From positions 52,482,565 to 52,546,564 of the forward strand of contig CM030366.1 in the NCBI GenBank assembly GCA_017893485.1: 64,000 bases of DNA, read 5' to 3'. A model generated the notes under the pieces. That model ran no database searches. It was not told the DNA's origin and saw only the letters and a list, made by a program, of their open reading frames with translations. Position numbers and translations under genes: made by a program. The DNA comes from Hemerocallis citrina. Its lineage: Eukaryota; Streptophyta; Magnoliopsida; Asparagales; Asphodelaceae. Positions 1 to 11,926 of the stretch are shown in pieces (the stretch's first letter is position 1; each line of letters opens with the position of its first letter).

Positions 1-493
1 CGATGCGGGGGTAACCCAGGCAAATCTTCCAAGAACACCATCGGATAATCCCGAACCACCGGAATTTGCTGCACCTCTACAGGAATCACTTTCTTCTGGC
101 TGATAGCAGCAACCAAATCTGAACATATTCTCTTTCCTTAGAAAGTGACTTCAGGTCCACCTGAAGCCTTCACTGCTACTGTCTTGGTTCTACACTCGAT
201 GCTCGCACTGTACACCGACATCCAATCAATGCTAATGATAACATCGACTCCCAAGACATTCAGCTCGATCAGATCTATCCCGAAAATTCTATCTCCAATC
301 ACGATCTCGCAGTCCGCATAGTACCGATCAGTGGTTAAAGTCTCCCCTGATGGAGTAGCTACTGCTAAGACCTTGCCTGGAAATATCTTCGGTTTAACTT
401 CTAGAACTTTAGCAAATTTAGGTGATTCAAAAGTATGAGATGACCCAGTATCGAACAAAACAACAGTTTTCTTTCCATTCAAAAAAAGTTTCC
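1..493 (-). pseudogene. pol: Element A pol: aspartic protease and start of RT, partial
   Basis: Downstream of the candidate splice acceptor at 494 the minus strand encodes a retropepsin-like protease. Its catalytic motif is LFDTGSSHTF (about residues 13-22 after the junction), and the flap/second-lobe region ends in IISIDWMSVYSASIEC. The frame continues through KASGGPEVTF to a TAA near 136-138 (probably a former CAA). After that comes the linker to RT, with similarity to VVRDYP and LPGLPPH, before the window edge. The homologous segment of element E runs on into an RT with FIDD, so RT, RNase H and integrase of A presumably lie to the left. A frame-independent ATG at 575 exists, but it lies inside the intron and is not a natural start. 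Confidence 0.85.
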
Positions 494-597
494 CTGTTAC
501 ATAACACACACTCGTTACATAACAGTGTACTAAATAAACAGGAAAAGGGACAACAGAAAGAAAAATAAAGGACACTCCTATACTCCCCCACTCGTAC
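494..597 (-). other. Candidate gag-protease intron, element A (104 nt)
   Basis: On the minus strand the gag frame reaches ...V-I-T-G, where a GT dinucleotide (597-596, GTACGAG) begins a T-rich 104-nt segment ending TATGTAACAG at 494. The segment has an in-frame TAG five codons in and a long pyrimidine tract (about 575-540). Removing it joins gag codon ACT-G to GG-AAA, restoring a continuous gag-protease frame (ITG|KLFLN...LFDTGSS). Without removal the two ORFs are in different frames. The same arrangement occurs in three other copies (32887-32979, 45957-46055, 60536-60622). No transcript evidence is available here, so splicing is inferred. Confidence 0.65.
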
Positions 598-1585
598 CAG
601 TGATGACGTGATCCACTTCATCAGCATCAGCTTCAGTCAAGGTAAATACTCGCCCCTGCTGGTACGACATCTTCCTGGCCTGCTGAGTTGGTCCATTGCG
701 GACGACATCCTGCAGCTTGGGGCAATGAGACTTGTAGTGGCCTGTCTCTCCACAGTTGAAACAAGTCACCGGAGGTCTCACCCAAGTATTTCCGAGTCTT
801 CCCGCCACCTGAACAGCATTCGCACTCGTAGGCTTGAACATTTGAGCCGGTGGCTGTCCCCTGACATTCCCAGCAACTGCTGGCCTCTTCCCCACATTCC
901 AGTTGTTCCTCCGATTCTGAACAGTGTGGAACTGCTCCATGTCCGCCTCAGTAGCTGCCGCTCATTTGACCAGCTTGTCAAACCTCCTGATACCGAGGGG
1001 TATCATCCTAGATCTCAGACTTGGCCTCAAACCATGCTCGAACTTTTGAGCCTTCTTCACCTCGTCCATCGCCAGTTCGGGTGCATATCTTGAGAGTTGA
1101 TTGAACCTCGTCTCATACTCTCTAATTGACTTGCCGCCCTACTGTAGTGCCAGAAACTCCATGGCCTTTTCCTCCTGGGCGTCTGATGAAAAGTAATGAC
1201 TATAGAATTCCTCCAAGAATTCCTCCCAGGCAAGAACAATGTCCCCCATCGTCCGCTTCATCAACTACCACCATACAACCGCATCCTTCTCGAACTGAAG
1301 TGCCGCCAACTTCACCTTGCTGCCCTCTGGAGTCTCCAAGACTTCGAAGATAGTCTCTACCTGTCGGATCCAATTGTCAGCCGTGTCAGGGTCTGACTTC
1401 CCCTCAAACACCGGTGGTTTCATTCACTTGAATGATTCCACGAGTTTGGTTACTTCGGGTACTGGATTCACAGACACCCTTCCTTGATTCTGATTCATGG
1501 CAACGACATTGAGTGTTTGATAGACCCTCGCTAGTTCCGTTTCTAAGTCCAGACCTTCTCCATTTCGAGCTCCCCTTCTAGCCAT
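598..1585 (-). pseudogene. gag: Element A gag (nucleocapsid with one zinc knuckle)
   Basis: Starting at the conserved MARRGARNGEG (ATG at 1585-1583), one minus-strand frame runs to the intron donor at 597. It shows the retrotransposon gag core (LETELARVYQTLN, NWIRQVETIFEV, KVKLAALQFEKD, AMEFLALQ.GG, REYETRFNQLSRYAPEL), a linker (RFDKLVK) and a C-terminal CCHC knuckle CFNCGETGHYKSHC near residue 265. Four in-frame stops interrupt it: TGA near 1423, TAG at 1265-1267 and 1139-1141 (both CAG in copy B), and TGA near 960. The upstream ATG at 1627 would add 14 residues, but copies B and E align best from MA.RR. Gag would coat the RNA in cytoplasmic virus-like particles. Confidence 0.85.
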
Positions 1586-1730
1586 GTTCTGATGCAATAG
1601 ATCCATCAAATTCGAAGTATAAAACATAAACTTTTAAATCAACTTTTCATTTCATTGAATTTCAAACTTTATACATTAGAATTTAAAACATTTCTGACAT
1701 CAAATGAAAGCAGTAAGTAGATACAACAGT

Positions 1731-2138
1731 CTAGTTCCTACGGTTCCTCTTGGCTTCACGAAGCTTTTCCCATAGTTCTTCCAATTTGTCCTTCGGTACA
1801 TCATACATATTTTTCCTCTTCTCGAGTTCCCAAACACGATGACTGAGAACTGCAATGCTCTCCTTGCTCTTCCCATACTATGCCTGCAACAGCTCAGCTC
1901 TCTCCCTCTGAGTCTCTACTTGCCTCTGAAGAGACATAATGAGACTGCTCGGAACTGGTTCTTTCTCATCAGAGGAATCATTAGATGAATCCGGAGGTGG
2001 AGTGATCTCTTGAGACTCAGGCCATTCCTCTTCAAATTCTTCGGGATCCTCTTTATCTGAATCAGCTTGCCCGGGACAGTAATCCTCCTCAATAATGTGC
2101 CAGTCGTCATCTCTAGCTGGGTCGAAGTGGTCCGCCAT
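1731..2138 (-). pseudogene. ORF0 of element A (acidic coiled-coil protein upstream of gag; one internal stop)
   Basis: The ATG at 2138-2136 (MADHFDPARDDDWH) opens a 135-codon frame between the primer site and gag, interrupted only by a TAG at about 1878-1880 and ending at TAG 1733-1731. The N-terminal third is very acidic (DDDWHIIEEDY, PEEFEEEWPES). The middle has EITPPPDSS plus a Ser/Asp/Glu stretch, and the C-terminal half is a predicted coiled coil (QRQVETQRERAELLQA, HRVWELEKRKNMYDV) with a basic tail (REAKRNRRN). Copy B (11970-12377) has exactly the same length and no internal stop; copy E (58953-59432) is longer. I do not recognise the family. It resembles neither gag nor any Tekay domain I know. 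The position recalls ORF1 of Ogre elements. Confidence 0.7.
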
Positions 2139-2181
2139 CTTCAAGAAAGGAGGAGAAGAAACATAAATCATAGAGCAACAC

Positions 2182-2202
2182 AAATGTAAGTAACTTACAT
2201 TT
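2182..2202 (-). promoter_or_regulatory. Conserved leader hairpin with AUGUAA, element A
   Basis: Twenty-one nucleotides form a 9-bp perfect stem (AAATGTAAG / CTTACATTT) with a 3-nt loop, 44 nt upstream of the ORF0 start. The 5' arm contains ATGTAA, a start codon followed directly by a stop. The same stem with different loop bases is present in copies B and E. Function is inferred (translation control, RNA dimerisation or packaging). Confidence 0.5.
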
Positions 2203-2281
2203 AAATCTCTAGACTTAACACACTCTCTAATGTCCACTTCTAGGGTGTCGTTCCTTATAAATTTGTACTACTTAGAAGCGT

Positions 2282-2294
2282 GGCTCTTATACCA
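2282..2294 (-). other. Primer-binding site, initiator-Met tRNA type (element A)
   Basis: The minus strand reads TGGTATAAGAGCC three nucleotides after the LTR end, one mismatch (C to A) from the classic TGGTATCAGAGC that pairs with the 3' end of initiator Met-tRNA. It would prime minus-strand cDNA synthesis. Confidence 0.85.
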
Positions 2295-2297
2295 CTC

Positions 2298-5200
2298 TAT
2301 AACACCCTGAATTCCAAAATACAACTGAATCCAAAGTTCCAGAGGATCTTTACACTTCTTTCGTACAATTTTACAAGGTAATTAAAAACATTTCTTACAT
2401 CAGAGTTATAATACACATTTACATTTATATAGCGGAAGCAATTACAATGATTACATGGAACAATTACACAACATTTAAATCAATCTTTGAGCAGCATGTA
2501 TACTTCAATTTGTCAACCTCTTTTTTCCTGCATATGAAACTGTGGGTGCGTCAGTTCATTCACTGACAAAATATTATACACGGCTATCCTCTCTATACCA
2601 GAAACAGTATAACGATTTTCCATACTTGAACAACCACAAACTTGATCACAAAACAAACTACAAGGGACTATCCTATTGATGTCGTGTCGTGATGTGCACT
2701 TAGTCCTTAATGCAGTTGTTTACATTATATGACACTAATGCACACTTGTTCAGAGTCTATGCAGCCCATACTACATAGGTCCGAGGGCAAGCCCTTAATC
2801 GTTCTTCATCTTGTAAGGTTCAATCCCTCGCCATGACTTAGTCTACTACTGTAACTCTGGTAAGTATCTTAGCCATTCTATGAACTACGAACTCATGTCT
2901 AGGCGCCCTGGAAAGAATCCCAACGCACTGACACATGACTCATCATGCAGGCATCCTCTGGTAATTCACCTCCTACCATAAACGGGACACCACCCGCAGT
3001 CATTCGATTGCCCCATAAGCGTCACCACCGAGACGGTACTCTGGAGTAGTATCCACATCCTAATCATGACGCATCATGGGACATCCTGTGGACACACTCA
3101 CGCCACCAATCCAATGGCCCTCATACTCATGTTTGTCTCTTACGTTCATCACATCTTCACTATGTATCTCATCCTTATGTATAATCAGAGGTTACTATTC
3201 TAGAATCTAGCATTACTCCTATATCGGTCCTTTCAACAACATTCATTATCAACGACCCAAACTTGATCAACAAAATTTCATAAATTCTCTTTTTAAGTAC
3301 TTTTCATGCTTGTCGATGTAGAGTCTTACCCAAGTTCTAGTATAAGTCCTCATTTCACGTTCATTGAAACATGACCACAAATTTTCACATTTCATCACAT
3401 TCTCTTTTAAACACATATCTATGCATAATTTACATACTTAAAATTTCACATTTAATTCCACTCAACATAAGCCTCAATTCATCTCTTTGAAATCATTTCC
3501 ATACTCAAAAATTTTATTTTTCTTTATTTTAGAAACTTAAAAGTTCAAAACTAAAGTGAACTCTTCACTCTAAAAAAATGTATTTCTCTTTTAAAGGGTC
3601 CATAAGTCCAAAAATAATATATATTTTTTGAAGTTTATAAACTCAAGGATTTTCTAATATTTTCTCCCTATTTCTTTTTTTTATTTTTATTTTGGAAAGA
3701 TTCACAATAGTCAAAAATAAATAAATAAAATAAAAAAAAGAAAATATTATTTTCCAAAAATTTTTAGCCACAGCCAGATTCGAACCGCACAACACACACA
3801 CATAGTGCACAGTCCCCGAGACCCAAAGGCCCCACGCGCTAGCTAAAAGGGACAAGGTGCCCAACTTTCACAAAGGGGGAGGAGGGTTTTGAGTTTGATT
3901 CTCGGTGTATGGGAAAAAAATCAAATTTTGGAATAAAAGCCCCTTGCCGAGACTCGAACCCACACACACACATAGTGCTACAGTAACGCCACTAAAGCCC
4001 CCCTATATCCAGTTTGACCATAGGAATTAACTGATATAGGATTGGTTCAAAATAGGTTTAAGTCGAGTCTTTGTCTATTGGAAATATTCTAATTTTCAAA
4101 CGATCGTAACTTAGTTTTTTATTTACAAAAATTTCTAAAAATTTCCAGAAGACTAGACATATATTCAACAAATCAGTGTTTTTAAAATAAATTTTTGGCA
4201 TTAAAACAAGTATTTTCGCTCTAATTTATGTTCTATGTTTACAATATTGAATAGAAAACCACTTTAACAAATTTGCTACTCAATTTCTTGCATTAGGATT
4301 TGTTAAAAAGTGTAAATTCCTGTTTCCTTTTTTATTCATAATGCTTATAATCCAAGTTGTAATTTTGAGCAAAATAATACCATGGTTCCATAAGCGCAAA
4401 AAATTAATAATTCATTCGCTAATCAACACATGAACCTTTTCTACAATTACATGGTTCCAATTCTACAACTTCATGGCAATAAGTGAATTTTAATTACGTT
4501 AAACCTGAATTATAACCAATAGCACACAATTCATCAAGCATTTACTCATTCGTTTAGCAAGTCCTTATTAGAGTCTACAAGTGAGTATCTTATTAGTTCT
4601 TTTTAGCATGCATAAATATCACAATTTTCCTAGCATGATATCTAATATTAGAAGTATAGAAAACCACCCACTTATTTGAAGAAAATTCTACAAAGCTCCT
4701 ACGATCTCCTTGAACACGATTGGTCATTCTCCTCCTAGAATGAGCCACCACAATGATCCTTCTCCTTGCACTTGGTGAAACCGAGTCCTCCCCTTGCCGT
4801 GGGTAGAAGTAGCCGATCTCCAAAGGTAGGGAACACACACACACAATAATGCACTCAATCTCTTTACTCTCTCTCAATCTCATTACTCTCCTATAGTTTC
4901 TTTCTTTCAATTATTTTTCTTAGTTTTCTATGCATGAAGGTAGGGGGTATTTATACTAGTTTTAGGATAGATTGGAGGGCTAGGATTACACTAGATGGTT
5001 GTAGATGAATGGCTAGGATAAGATGAGAAGTTGTAGCAACTACCCATGACACACAAACCACCTCTCCACTAGTCCACAACTCCCACTCTCTCTCTTCTAC
5101 TATCCGGCCAAGGATGGAGTGTGCAATGCATACACACGTGAAAATACGTGTCCCAACTAGTGTCCCCCTAATTAAAGTTGTACATTAAAAAATTAATTAA

Positions 5201-5506
5201 TTATCTACAAAAATATGTGTCTACATGAAAAGTTAATTAAAAGTAGTTAATTTATGGGCTTTTTTAAAAAATAGTGGGCTTTTAGAAAAGAAACACTTAA
5301 TTTATTAAGTTGGGCTTAGTTTAAAAAAGCAAATTTAGGCTCCTTAGAAGAAAAATGGGCTTAAAGAATAAAAGAAAAAAGAGAGAAAATAATTATTTGT
5401 TCATGTTCTAGAAATTATTTCATAAGAGAATATTTATGCAAAATTTTGTACGTGCACAACACGTAAAAATCTATAATTTCATATTCATAAAATTCAGGGT
5501 ATTACA
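2298..5506 (-). repeat. 5' LTR of element A (about 3.2 kb)
   Basis: The minus strand begins TGTAATACCCTGAATTTT (5506) and ends TTCAGGGTGTTATA (2298; the terminal CA has mutated to TA), just before the primer site. Landmarks match LTR B (8535-11811) in the same order: ACGTGTTGTGCACGT near the start, a TATA box at 4955-4948 followed by a C-rich stretch, two GGTTCGA B-box-like sites (about 3950-3960 and 3776-3786), and a CTCGGACCTATGTAG motif near 2790. The 105-codon ORF at 4593-4910 and other short ORFs here are not conserved in the other LTRs and are not called. Confidence 0.85.
4948..4955 (-). promoter_or_regulatory. TATA box of LTR A
   Basis: TATAAATA followed by CCCCCT on the minus strand, about 550 bp into the LTR. 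Identically placed TATAAATA plus C-tract elements occur in LTR B (9086), the 3' LTR of B (42487) and LTR E (56085), so this is the probable U3 promoter. Confidence 0.7.
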
Positions 5507-8500
5507 AACTCTATACTGAAATTGGAGCCAAGGCGAAGGATAACAAGGAGCCAAGAAAGGAGGAGAAGCAAGGAGCTCAAGTGAAGGCAAGGAGAAAGAC
5601 CAAGGAGTAAGGAACTTGGAGATTTCGATTTTCGCCTACAATACTAAGGTGGGTGTTTCTAACCTCTATGGTTGTTCTTTGCTTCTTAAATGATGATTGT
5701 AGTGACTGAAAAAGACATGCATGCTCTAGATTTAACATTAATAGCTTGGTTTGTATTAAGAAAATCCAAAACAGAAAATCCTGTCGAAAGCTGAAATCTT
5801 TGCTGTCAGTTCGTAGCTCATAACTTGAACACTTCTGGTTAGATTAACTTGACATTTTTATGTGATTATCATTCATGTGTCGTGCACTTTCAGTAATGTT
5901 TCAAGATTTTTATGATTTTTTCTGCAATTAAAATAAAATACAAACATGCATGCTGGTCAGAAGAAAAAAAAGCATAATTTGTTGTTACTACTATGAGAAA
6001 AGTCACTTGTATCTTGCTGCATGATTATAGGAATGATCTAAAATTTTAGTATGTAAATTTTGAATGTATATAAGACCTATGTTTCAAATTTCATGAGTTT
6101 TGGACCCCTGTAGCTATGTTAATAAAATCATGCAAACTCAACTAGTTATTTTTAATAAACAGAACTGATGTGTTTAATGCTTTGTTTTGCGTGATAATGA
6201 AAAAGACAAACTCAAGATCTAGTCTATGAAATGCCTTGACTTTTGAAGGGGATGTAATACCATGTGTCAGGAGCTAGATTCTGAAATTTCATAAAGTTTT
6301 GACACCATACGCTATTTTAAATTAATTTTATCTCATGACTGTATTAATGTGATGTACTGTTCTGAAAATCTATATACATGTTAAAGATGGAACCATAAGA
6401 GCATGTAAACGACCTTATTAAAACTAGGAAGTTGTAGTAGACACACAGAACTTTCAAGAATGTCTAATAAATCATGATTTGGATAAGTGTACGAATTGAT
6501 ATGAATTTTGTAAGTGACGACAGAAACACATAGAATCATAGAACTCACTGTTTTGCACTATGTCCATGGAATTGAATTTGAACTTGTAGAATATTAGCTT
6601 TGAATTGTTGTTTGATTTCACAAATCATGTTATAGATGTGGGTATGAGTTGGGAATTAATTATGTAAAGTTCCTTGCTAAGAGTAGCTCGTAATTTCTTA
6701 TAAACCCCAATGTAGACAAGGTTGTTCACTGTTTTGAAGTAGAAATTGTACTTGCTGTGTACTTTGAGTAGAAGCATGGAAGCAACCAATCGCGATTCTT
6801 CAAAGAAACGGGACCAGGAATTAATCCATTTTGGCATAAACGCCAAACGTATGCTTGCTGTTTGGAATTGTAAATTGTCATTTTTAGGGGTTTTAGCGCC
6901 CCTTTTTGTGTATTCATGGGTTAGGTCTTACTCTTAGTGTAGTGTACCTTTTTTGGATACATCGTATGAGTATTAAAGCTCTAGGATTAAGTCTTGTTGA
7001 CCAATCTAGACGGGTAGAATAGGAACCCATGTCGCATCGAAAGTGTTGGAGGATATGACTCGTGCACCGACGTACTCGCCACGCATGGATGTATTCCATG
7101 GTTGTGTTTGGAGATACCACTTGTCGAGGACCGTGGAGCGTGAAGGTCAACGGGAGGTACGTGTTGGTCGGGCCGACATTACGATTGAACTCCAAGTGTA
7201 CATGGCGGTTGCGACAATCGACGGAGTCGGTTCGTGCCAAGTGTAGGCCGTGGTGGGTCAACCCTTGGGCCGGACTAGAGGGCTAGTTAAGTCCTATTTT
7301 TGGGATGGGTTAAGATCCATTAATGATAAAGGTAACTAACTACAAATAGTTTACAAGTAGAACTTAACTTGTTGTTCATAGCAAGCAAAGTTGATTACCA
7401 AGTTAGGGATTGGAAATGGAAGATTGATCGCCTAACTAGGAGAATGGGTAATATGAAATAGTTCTAGGCTGGCCTAGAGGTTCATACATCTAACAAGATA
7501 ATGAAAGAGGAATAGAGATTGGCCAGAGTCATGGAATTTGGTAATTGGATGATAGGATAAATGATAGTGATCGTGTAATTAATCTTATCCTTAAATCTTA
7601 GAGTGGGGTAGCACTGGAACTTCGGTTTAAGGTGTGGTATGACTAGATTGAAGCTTGGTTGAATTTAAGGACAGGCACTAGCCAGTGGTGTTCGCCTGTT
7701 AGGGTGAGGCATGGCGTCATCACGCCTGGCCGAATCCTAGGTTTGTTTAATGCAGATAGGGACCCTGAGCTGCCCTGGGGAGTGAAACTCTGTAGAGGCT
7801 CTGCGGTCTTCGGCATGAATGCCTTTATGTTCGTAACAACCTTTGAGGAGGTTGGAGGCGGTGGCGTTGTCTCGATTGCAAGTTCTGGTCTAGTGTAAGG
7901 ACGAGGGTAGCGGAGTTAGGGAACCTTATATTCGTCAGATCCTTTGTTGATCAATGCGGGTAGGAGGCTTAGAGAAAGGCTCAGTGAGCGAGAATCTATG
8001 AGAAAGGATCTATGTCCTTCGGCAAGGAGGTCTGGTGTCCATATATCAGCATTTGGTGAAGTCTGGGGAGGCAGAATTACAACAACCTACAATGGGTTCA
8101 GTCGAGACGGAGTAAGCCTGCGACTGCAACCCCAGCCATGACGGAGTAAGCCTGAGGCTGAGATCTCGGGCATAGTGGGTAAAACATGAGGTAATGGACA
8201 CCACTATTGATAGCATCAACTGGAGTAAGTCGGACGACTGCAGCCTTACCATCATTAAAGTATCAGAGACAGGAGAGAGCATAAGAGTAGGAAGCATAGC
8301 AGGGGATCGAACCCCATCAACTGTAGGACTTTGTTTGGTTGGGGGATGTGTAGTATGGGATGCATATCTTTCAACCAAGCGTGCATTAGCTTTATGAGCA
8401 TGTGTGCATAGTGTGTGCATTAGATTAGGCTATGGCAAACATCGACAATTGTTTGACATCGGCCCTTTTCTTGCATCAAATATTTGTGGTTGTTGAGGTT

Positions 8501-8534
8501 TGTAATCGTTATATTATGGCATTTCGTCAGTTGT
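5507..8534 (+). mobile_element. LTR I, first segment (R/U5 part of a long Tekay-like LTR)
   Basis: This segment has no supported coding gene. It begins right after LTR A and ends at the B insertion. It continues at 45214, because the GTTGT before B (8530-8534) is repeated after B (45214-45218). Its 5' end matches the region downstream of the TATA box in LTR B (AAGGTGGGTG as AAGGTAGGTG, a G/A-rich AGGAGGAGAAG stretch), so the U3 part presumably lies beyond element A, outside the window. Near 8308 it has GGATCGAACCC, as in LTR E near 58247. Short ORFs here (6625-6937, 6914-7286, 7659-7898, 7944-8420) show no recognisable domain. Confidence 0.65.
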
Positions 8535-9085
8535 TGTAACATCTTGAATTTTCAATTATAATTAAATATAAGTTTGTTTGATTTCACGTGTTTTGCACGT
8601 GCAAATTCATGTACATTTTTCCTAAAAAATTATTTATTTTTATATCATGAACAAGTATTTTATTTCTTCTCTTTTTTATAGCTTATTAGTATCTATTTTA
8701 ATCCCTAGGCCTAATTGTTTAATTCTAGCTCACACTAATCAATTTAATTATTTTAATTAGAAAGCCCTTGGACTTTTAGCCTACTAAATTGAGCCCATTA
8801 GTTTATTCTCATTTAAAATGAGACAACTGGTAGGGTAGACTTGTTTTTTGTAACAAATTAATTTTAGCAACTAGGTGTGCATTGTGTGACACGTGCATTG
8901 CACTAGCATGTGTTTTGAGTGAGCATGGGTGGTGGCCGGATTGCTTAATGAAGTGGGGAGAGAGATGGAGTGAGTGGTGAGTGGTTATGTGTTCATGGGT
9001 AGTTGTTCTAACTCCCTAGTACATCCTATCCCGTAATCTACTTTCATCAAACTAATCTTAGCCCTCCATTTGTGCTTGAGAAGTG

Positions 9086-9094
9086 TATAAATAG
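9086..9094 (+). promoter_or_regulatory. TATA box of LTR B
   Basis: TATAAATAG followed by CCCCCT, 551 bp into the LTR. Its position relative to both LTR ends is the same in LTRs A, B (3' copy) and E, marking the likely U3/R boundary. Confidence 0.7.
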
Positions 9095-10039
9095 CCCCCT
9101 TAGCCATTCATTTCTCTTGCACCATTAGAATTTGTAAAGAAAGTGAGAAGAAAAGATAGAGTTATAAGAAATTTGTGTGAAGAAAAAGATTGAGTTGTGC
9201 ATTCTTGTGTGTTCCTTTCAATATTGGAGGTCGGCCTAGCATAAAGCAAGGAGAGGCGCTCGGGTTCACCTAGTACAATGAGGAGGAGAGCTTTGGTGTG
9301 CACAAGCAAGGAGGAGAAGACTTACAACTAGGAGAGGATCGTGTGTTCAAGGAGTTTCCCTAGGAGTTTTTCTTGTTTTCTTCAATTAAGGTAGGTGATT
9401 TCTCTACTTCTAATGTAGAAATCATGCTTGAGATTGAATTGATGAATTTGCTAAGAAAAACTAGTTAAATTGGCCATGTGTTTGTTTAAAAAGAGACTAA
9501 TTAGAAATGAAGTGAATGCTTGATGAATTGATTGATAATTGATAAAAATTGTGATTATTACATTAGAAATTATCATGTTGCTATGAAATATGTGTTTTTG
9601 AACCATGCTAGATTAAGGAAATTTGTTAGTGAAATGACTAGTTGATTAATTGAAATATCGATATGTATTAAGGTAACACTAGTATGAAAAAGGGAATTAT
9701 GTTCTAGAAATACTTGTAGAATAAAAGAAAGCAATAAAATAGTCTTTCATGAAGATTGTGGTGCCAAATTATGTAGAAATCATGGTTGCTTTTCAATGTC
9801 GAAAATATAGACATAGAATATAAAATAGAAAGAAAAATTCATGTTTTTTTATGTCAAAATAATGATTTTAAATTACTGTTATGCTGCAAATTTCGAAGAT
9901 TGTTAATCTGGAAAATTTTGAAGGATACAAAATGGAGGAGAAGAAAATTTAAAAGATTTTGAATTGTGAAAAATTATTAATAAACACCGAGTTGAGTTAT
10001 AAACAACTCAACTCAATTCACATTGGGTTAGTCACTCAG

Positions 10040-10306
10040 ACCTACTGGTCAATGGGTGCATTTTAAAAATGTTACTGTAGCAGAGCGGAGCACTTAATAT
10101 TGGGTTTGAGTCTCTCGAGAGACTTTATTTTCTTGAAATTTGATTTTAACTTAATACCGAAACCTAAAGATTAAGTATAATCTGAGTTCACCATTAGACA
10201 ATAATCATCTATGGGCTTACTGGTCTTCGGGTGCGTTTTAAAAACGTTAGTGTAGCACGGCGGGGGCTTTGTGCGTGGGTTCGAATCCGACCTTGGCCAT
10301 TTTTTC
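10040..10306 (+). other. Twin tRNA-like modules with Pol III B-box motifs in LTR B
   Basis: Two related stretches of about 90 bp each run: C-T-A-C-T-G-G-T-C, then a run around GTTACTGTAGCA/GTTAGTGTAGCA, then a B-box-like site. The second has a perfect B box GGTTCGAATCC at 10278-10288 followed by GACCTTGGCCA and a T6 run (10300-10305). The first is decayed here (GGGTTTGAGTC), but its partner in the 3' LTR is intact (GGTTCGAGTCT at 43506-43516). LTR A and LTR E have the same twin arrangement. They may derive from a tRNA or SINE, or act as internal promoters; neither is shown. Confidence 0.55.
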
Positions 10307-11814
10307 GGAAAAATTGATTTTTTTTCCTATTTTTATTATTTTAAACATTTTTTAAGTGTTTTAAAAATTGAGAAAAAATATTAGAATTATTCTAAAAATG
10401 CCTAGACTTCATGAAAATTATTTCTATAGCTTTTCACTTATTATAATGATAATTAGAGGCTATTTTGAGAAAATAACTTGATACGAATTATTAGAATGAA
10501 ATATTGATAAATTAAAGAAAATAAATATTTTTCTTTTAAAAGAAATTTTGAGTAGAGATTTTAAATGAGATTGTGTCTTGGAAAATTTAAGTAAGATAAA
10601 TGTGATTTTTGGCTAAATAAGTGGAGGATTGACATTATGAACGTAAAAAAATTGTGTGAAGTTAAATTATGAATGTGGTAAGTTTGATAAAATGAAATTG
10701 TTGTATTATACATGAACTTAATGCATGGAAATGATATAAAAGATCATGATGAATTATGAGAAAAGTTTGTGAGTATGAGTACTCAATTTTTATGAACATG
10801 AAATGAGATTAAAGACTAGAGTGTAGCTAAGTCCTTATACCTGCATTGAATAAATTCTTTGAGATAAAATATTGAAATGAAGGTCCAAGTTTGGGTCATT
10901 ATTGTTGATTGATGGTTAAGACTGATATAGAGGAAGTGCTAACCCTAGGGTGTTGATTTTATTCATGATTCTATTATCCAAGGATTAGACAGAAAGTGGA
11001 GATGTGATGAAAGTAAGAGAAAAATATAAGTATGAGGGCCTCGGATCGACTGTGTGAGAGTATTCATAGGTTTCCTGCTTGATGCGTTATGTCATAGCGT
11101 GGATACATCTCCGGAATTATCGGGACCATGGTGACGCTTGTGGGGTGTTTGGTGACTACACGTAGTGCCATCGTTCCATGACGGAGGCTGAATTGTTCAT
11201 AGGCTCTGCATGATGCGTCTTGTCACGACGTGGAATTCCCCTCTAGGCTGTCTGGACATGGGCTCGTAACTCATAGAACACCGAGGATACTTACCGTAGT
11301 TACCGTAGTAGTTTAACTCATGGCGAGGGAATCAACCCTACAAGATGAAGAACGATTAAGGGCTAGCCCTCGGACCTATGTAGTATGGGATGCATAGAAT
11401 TCGAATAAGTGCAAATTAGTGTCATGTATTATAAATAACTGCATTAAGGACTAAGTGCACATTCATATACGACATCAACAGGATAGTCCCCCTTAGCTTT
11501 GTTTGTGACAAGTGTGTGCTTTCTGAGTAAGAGAAGTGATGTATTATATCCTAGCATCAGTTGTATGCAACTGACATGCCCACAATTTTCAGGCAGGTTA
11601 AAGTGAATGGAAAGACTAAAGAATGATTGATGTTAAAAGAAATGTTCAAGTTGTTATTTAATTCATGTATAAGGTTGTAATTTGCTTCTGCCGTGTAAAA
11701 TGTAATCATTATTGTATAAAAGTTTTTAATTCCTTGTAAAATTATACAAAGTGAAGTGTAAAGATCCTGTGGAACTTCGTTTTAGTCTTATTTGGAATTC
11801 GGGGTGTTACAGAG

Positions 11815-11827
11815 TGTTATCAGAGCC
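11815..11827 (+). other. Primer-binding site, initiator-Met tRNA type (element B)
   Basis: TGTTATCAGAGCC lies three nucleotides after the LTR end, one mismatch from TGGTATCAGAGCC, complementary to the initiator Met-tRNA 3' end. Confidence 0.88.
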
Positions 11828-11905
11828 ACGCTTCCAAGTAGTTCAAATTTATAAGGAACGACACCCTAGAGTGGACATTAGAGTGTGAGTTGGGTATAGA
11901 TATTT

Positions 11906-11926
11906 AAATGTAAGCTACTTACATTT
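11906..11926 (+). promoter_or_regulatory. Conserved leader hairpin with AUGUAA, element B
   Basis: AAATGTAAG, loop CTA, then CTTACATTT: a 9-bp perfect stem with a 3-nt loop, 43 nt upstream of the ORF0 ATG. The arms are identical to copy A and nearly so to copy E, while the loop differs in each. ATGTAA lies in the 5' arm. Confidence 0.5.

Larger units (their letters stand above)
1..5506 (-). mobile_element. Tekay/Del-type Ty3/gypsy element A (5' half, cut by window edge)
   Basis: Reading the minus strand from 5506 downward there is a 3.2-kb LTR, an initiator-Met tRNA-type primer site, an extra ORF (ORF0), gag, a candidate intron, protease and the start of RT, which runs off the window at base 1. 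Gag and protease resemble Tekay/Del chromoviruses (zinc knuckle CFNCGETGHYKSHC, protease LFDTGSSHTF, then a VVRDYP...EDLPGLPPH segment). The element lies in LTR I, whose sequence starts at 5507. The 3' LTR and target duplication are outside the window, so completeness cannot be judged. Several in-frame stops show it is inactive. The lineage call is from residue similarity only. Confidence 0.88.
8535..11811 (+). repeat. 5' LTR of element B (3277 bp)
   Basis: It starts TGTAACATCTTGAATTTT and ends GGAATTCGGGGTGTTACA, forming imperfect terminal inverted repeats, and is followed by the primer site. It contains a TATA box at 9086, two tRNA-like modules (about 10040-10125 and 10212-10306), a CTCGGACCTATGTAGTATGGG motif near 11368, and CAACTGACATGCCCAC near 11568. 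The 3' LTR at 42222-45213 aligns from offset 295 onward with scattered substitutions and small indels. Confidence 0.9.

Noticed and set aside
138..575. Protease ORF starting at ATG 575 as an independent gene
   Set aside because: Its first residues are encoded by the candidate intron and are not conserved in copies D and E; the conserved part begins after the acceptor.
578..580. Stop-codon readthrough at TAG as the gag-pol strategy
   Set aside because: Additional in-frame stops follow in B and E, and in A the protease is in another frame; splicing explains all copies, readthrough does not.
4593..4910. 105-codon minus-strand ORF as a host peptide gene
   Set aside because: It lies just downstream of the LTR A TATA box and is not preserved in LTR B or E.
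10278..10288. A functional tRNA gene
   Set aside because: The B box is perfect, but no cloverleaf could be assembled by eye (no acceptor stem or anticodon arm), so only tRNA-like is claimed.
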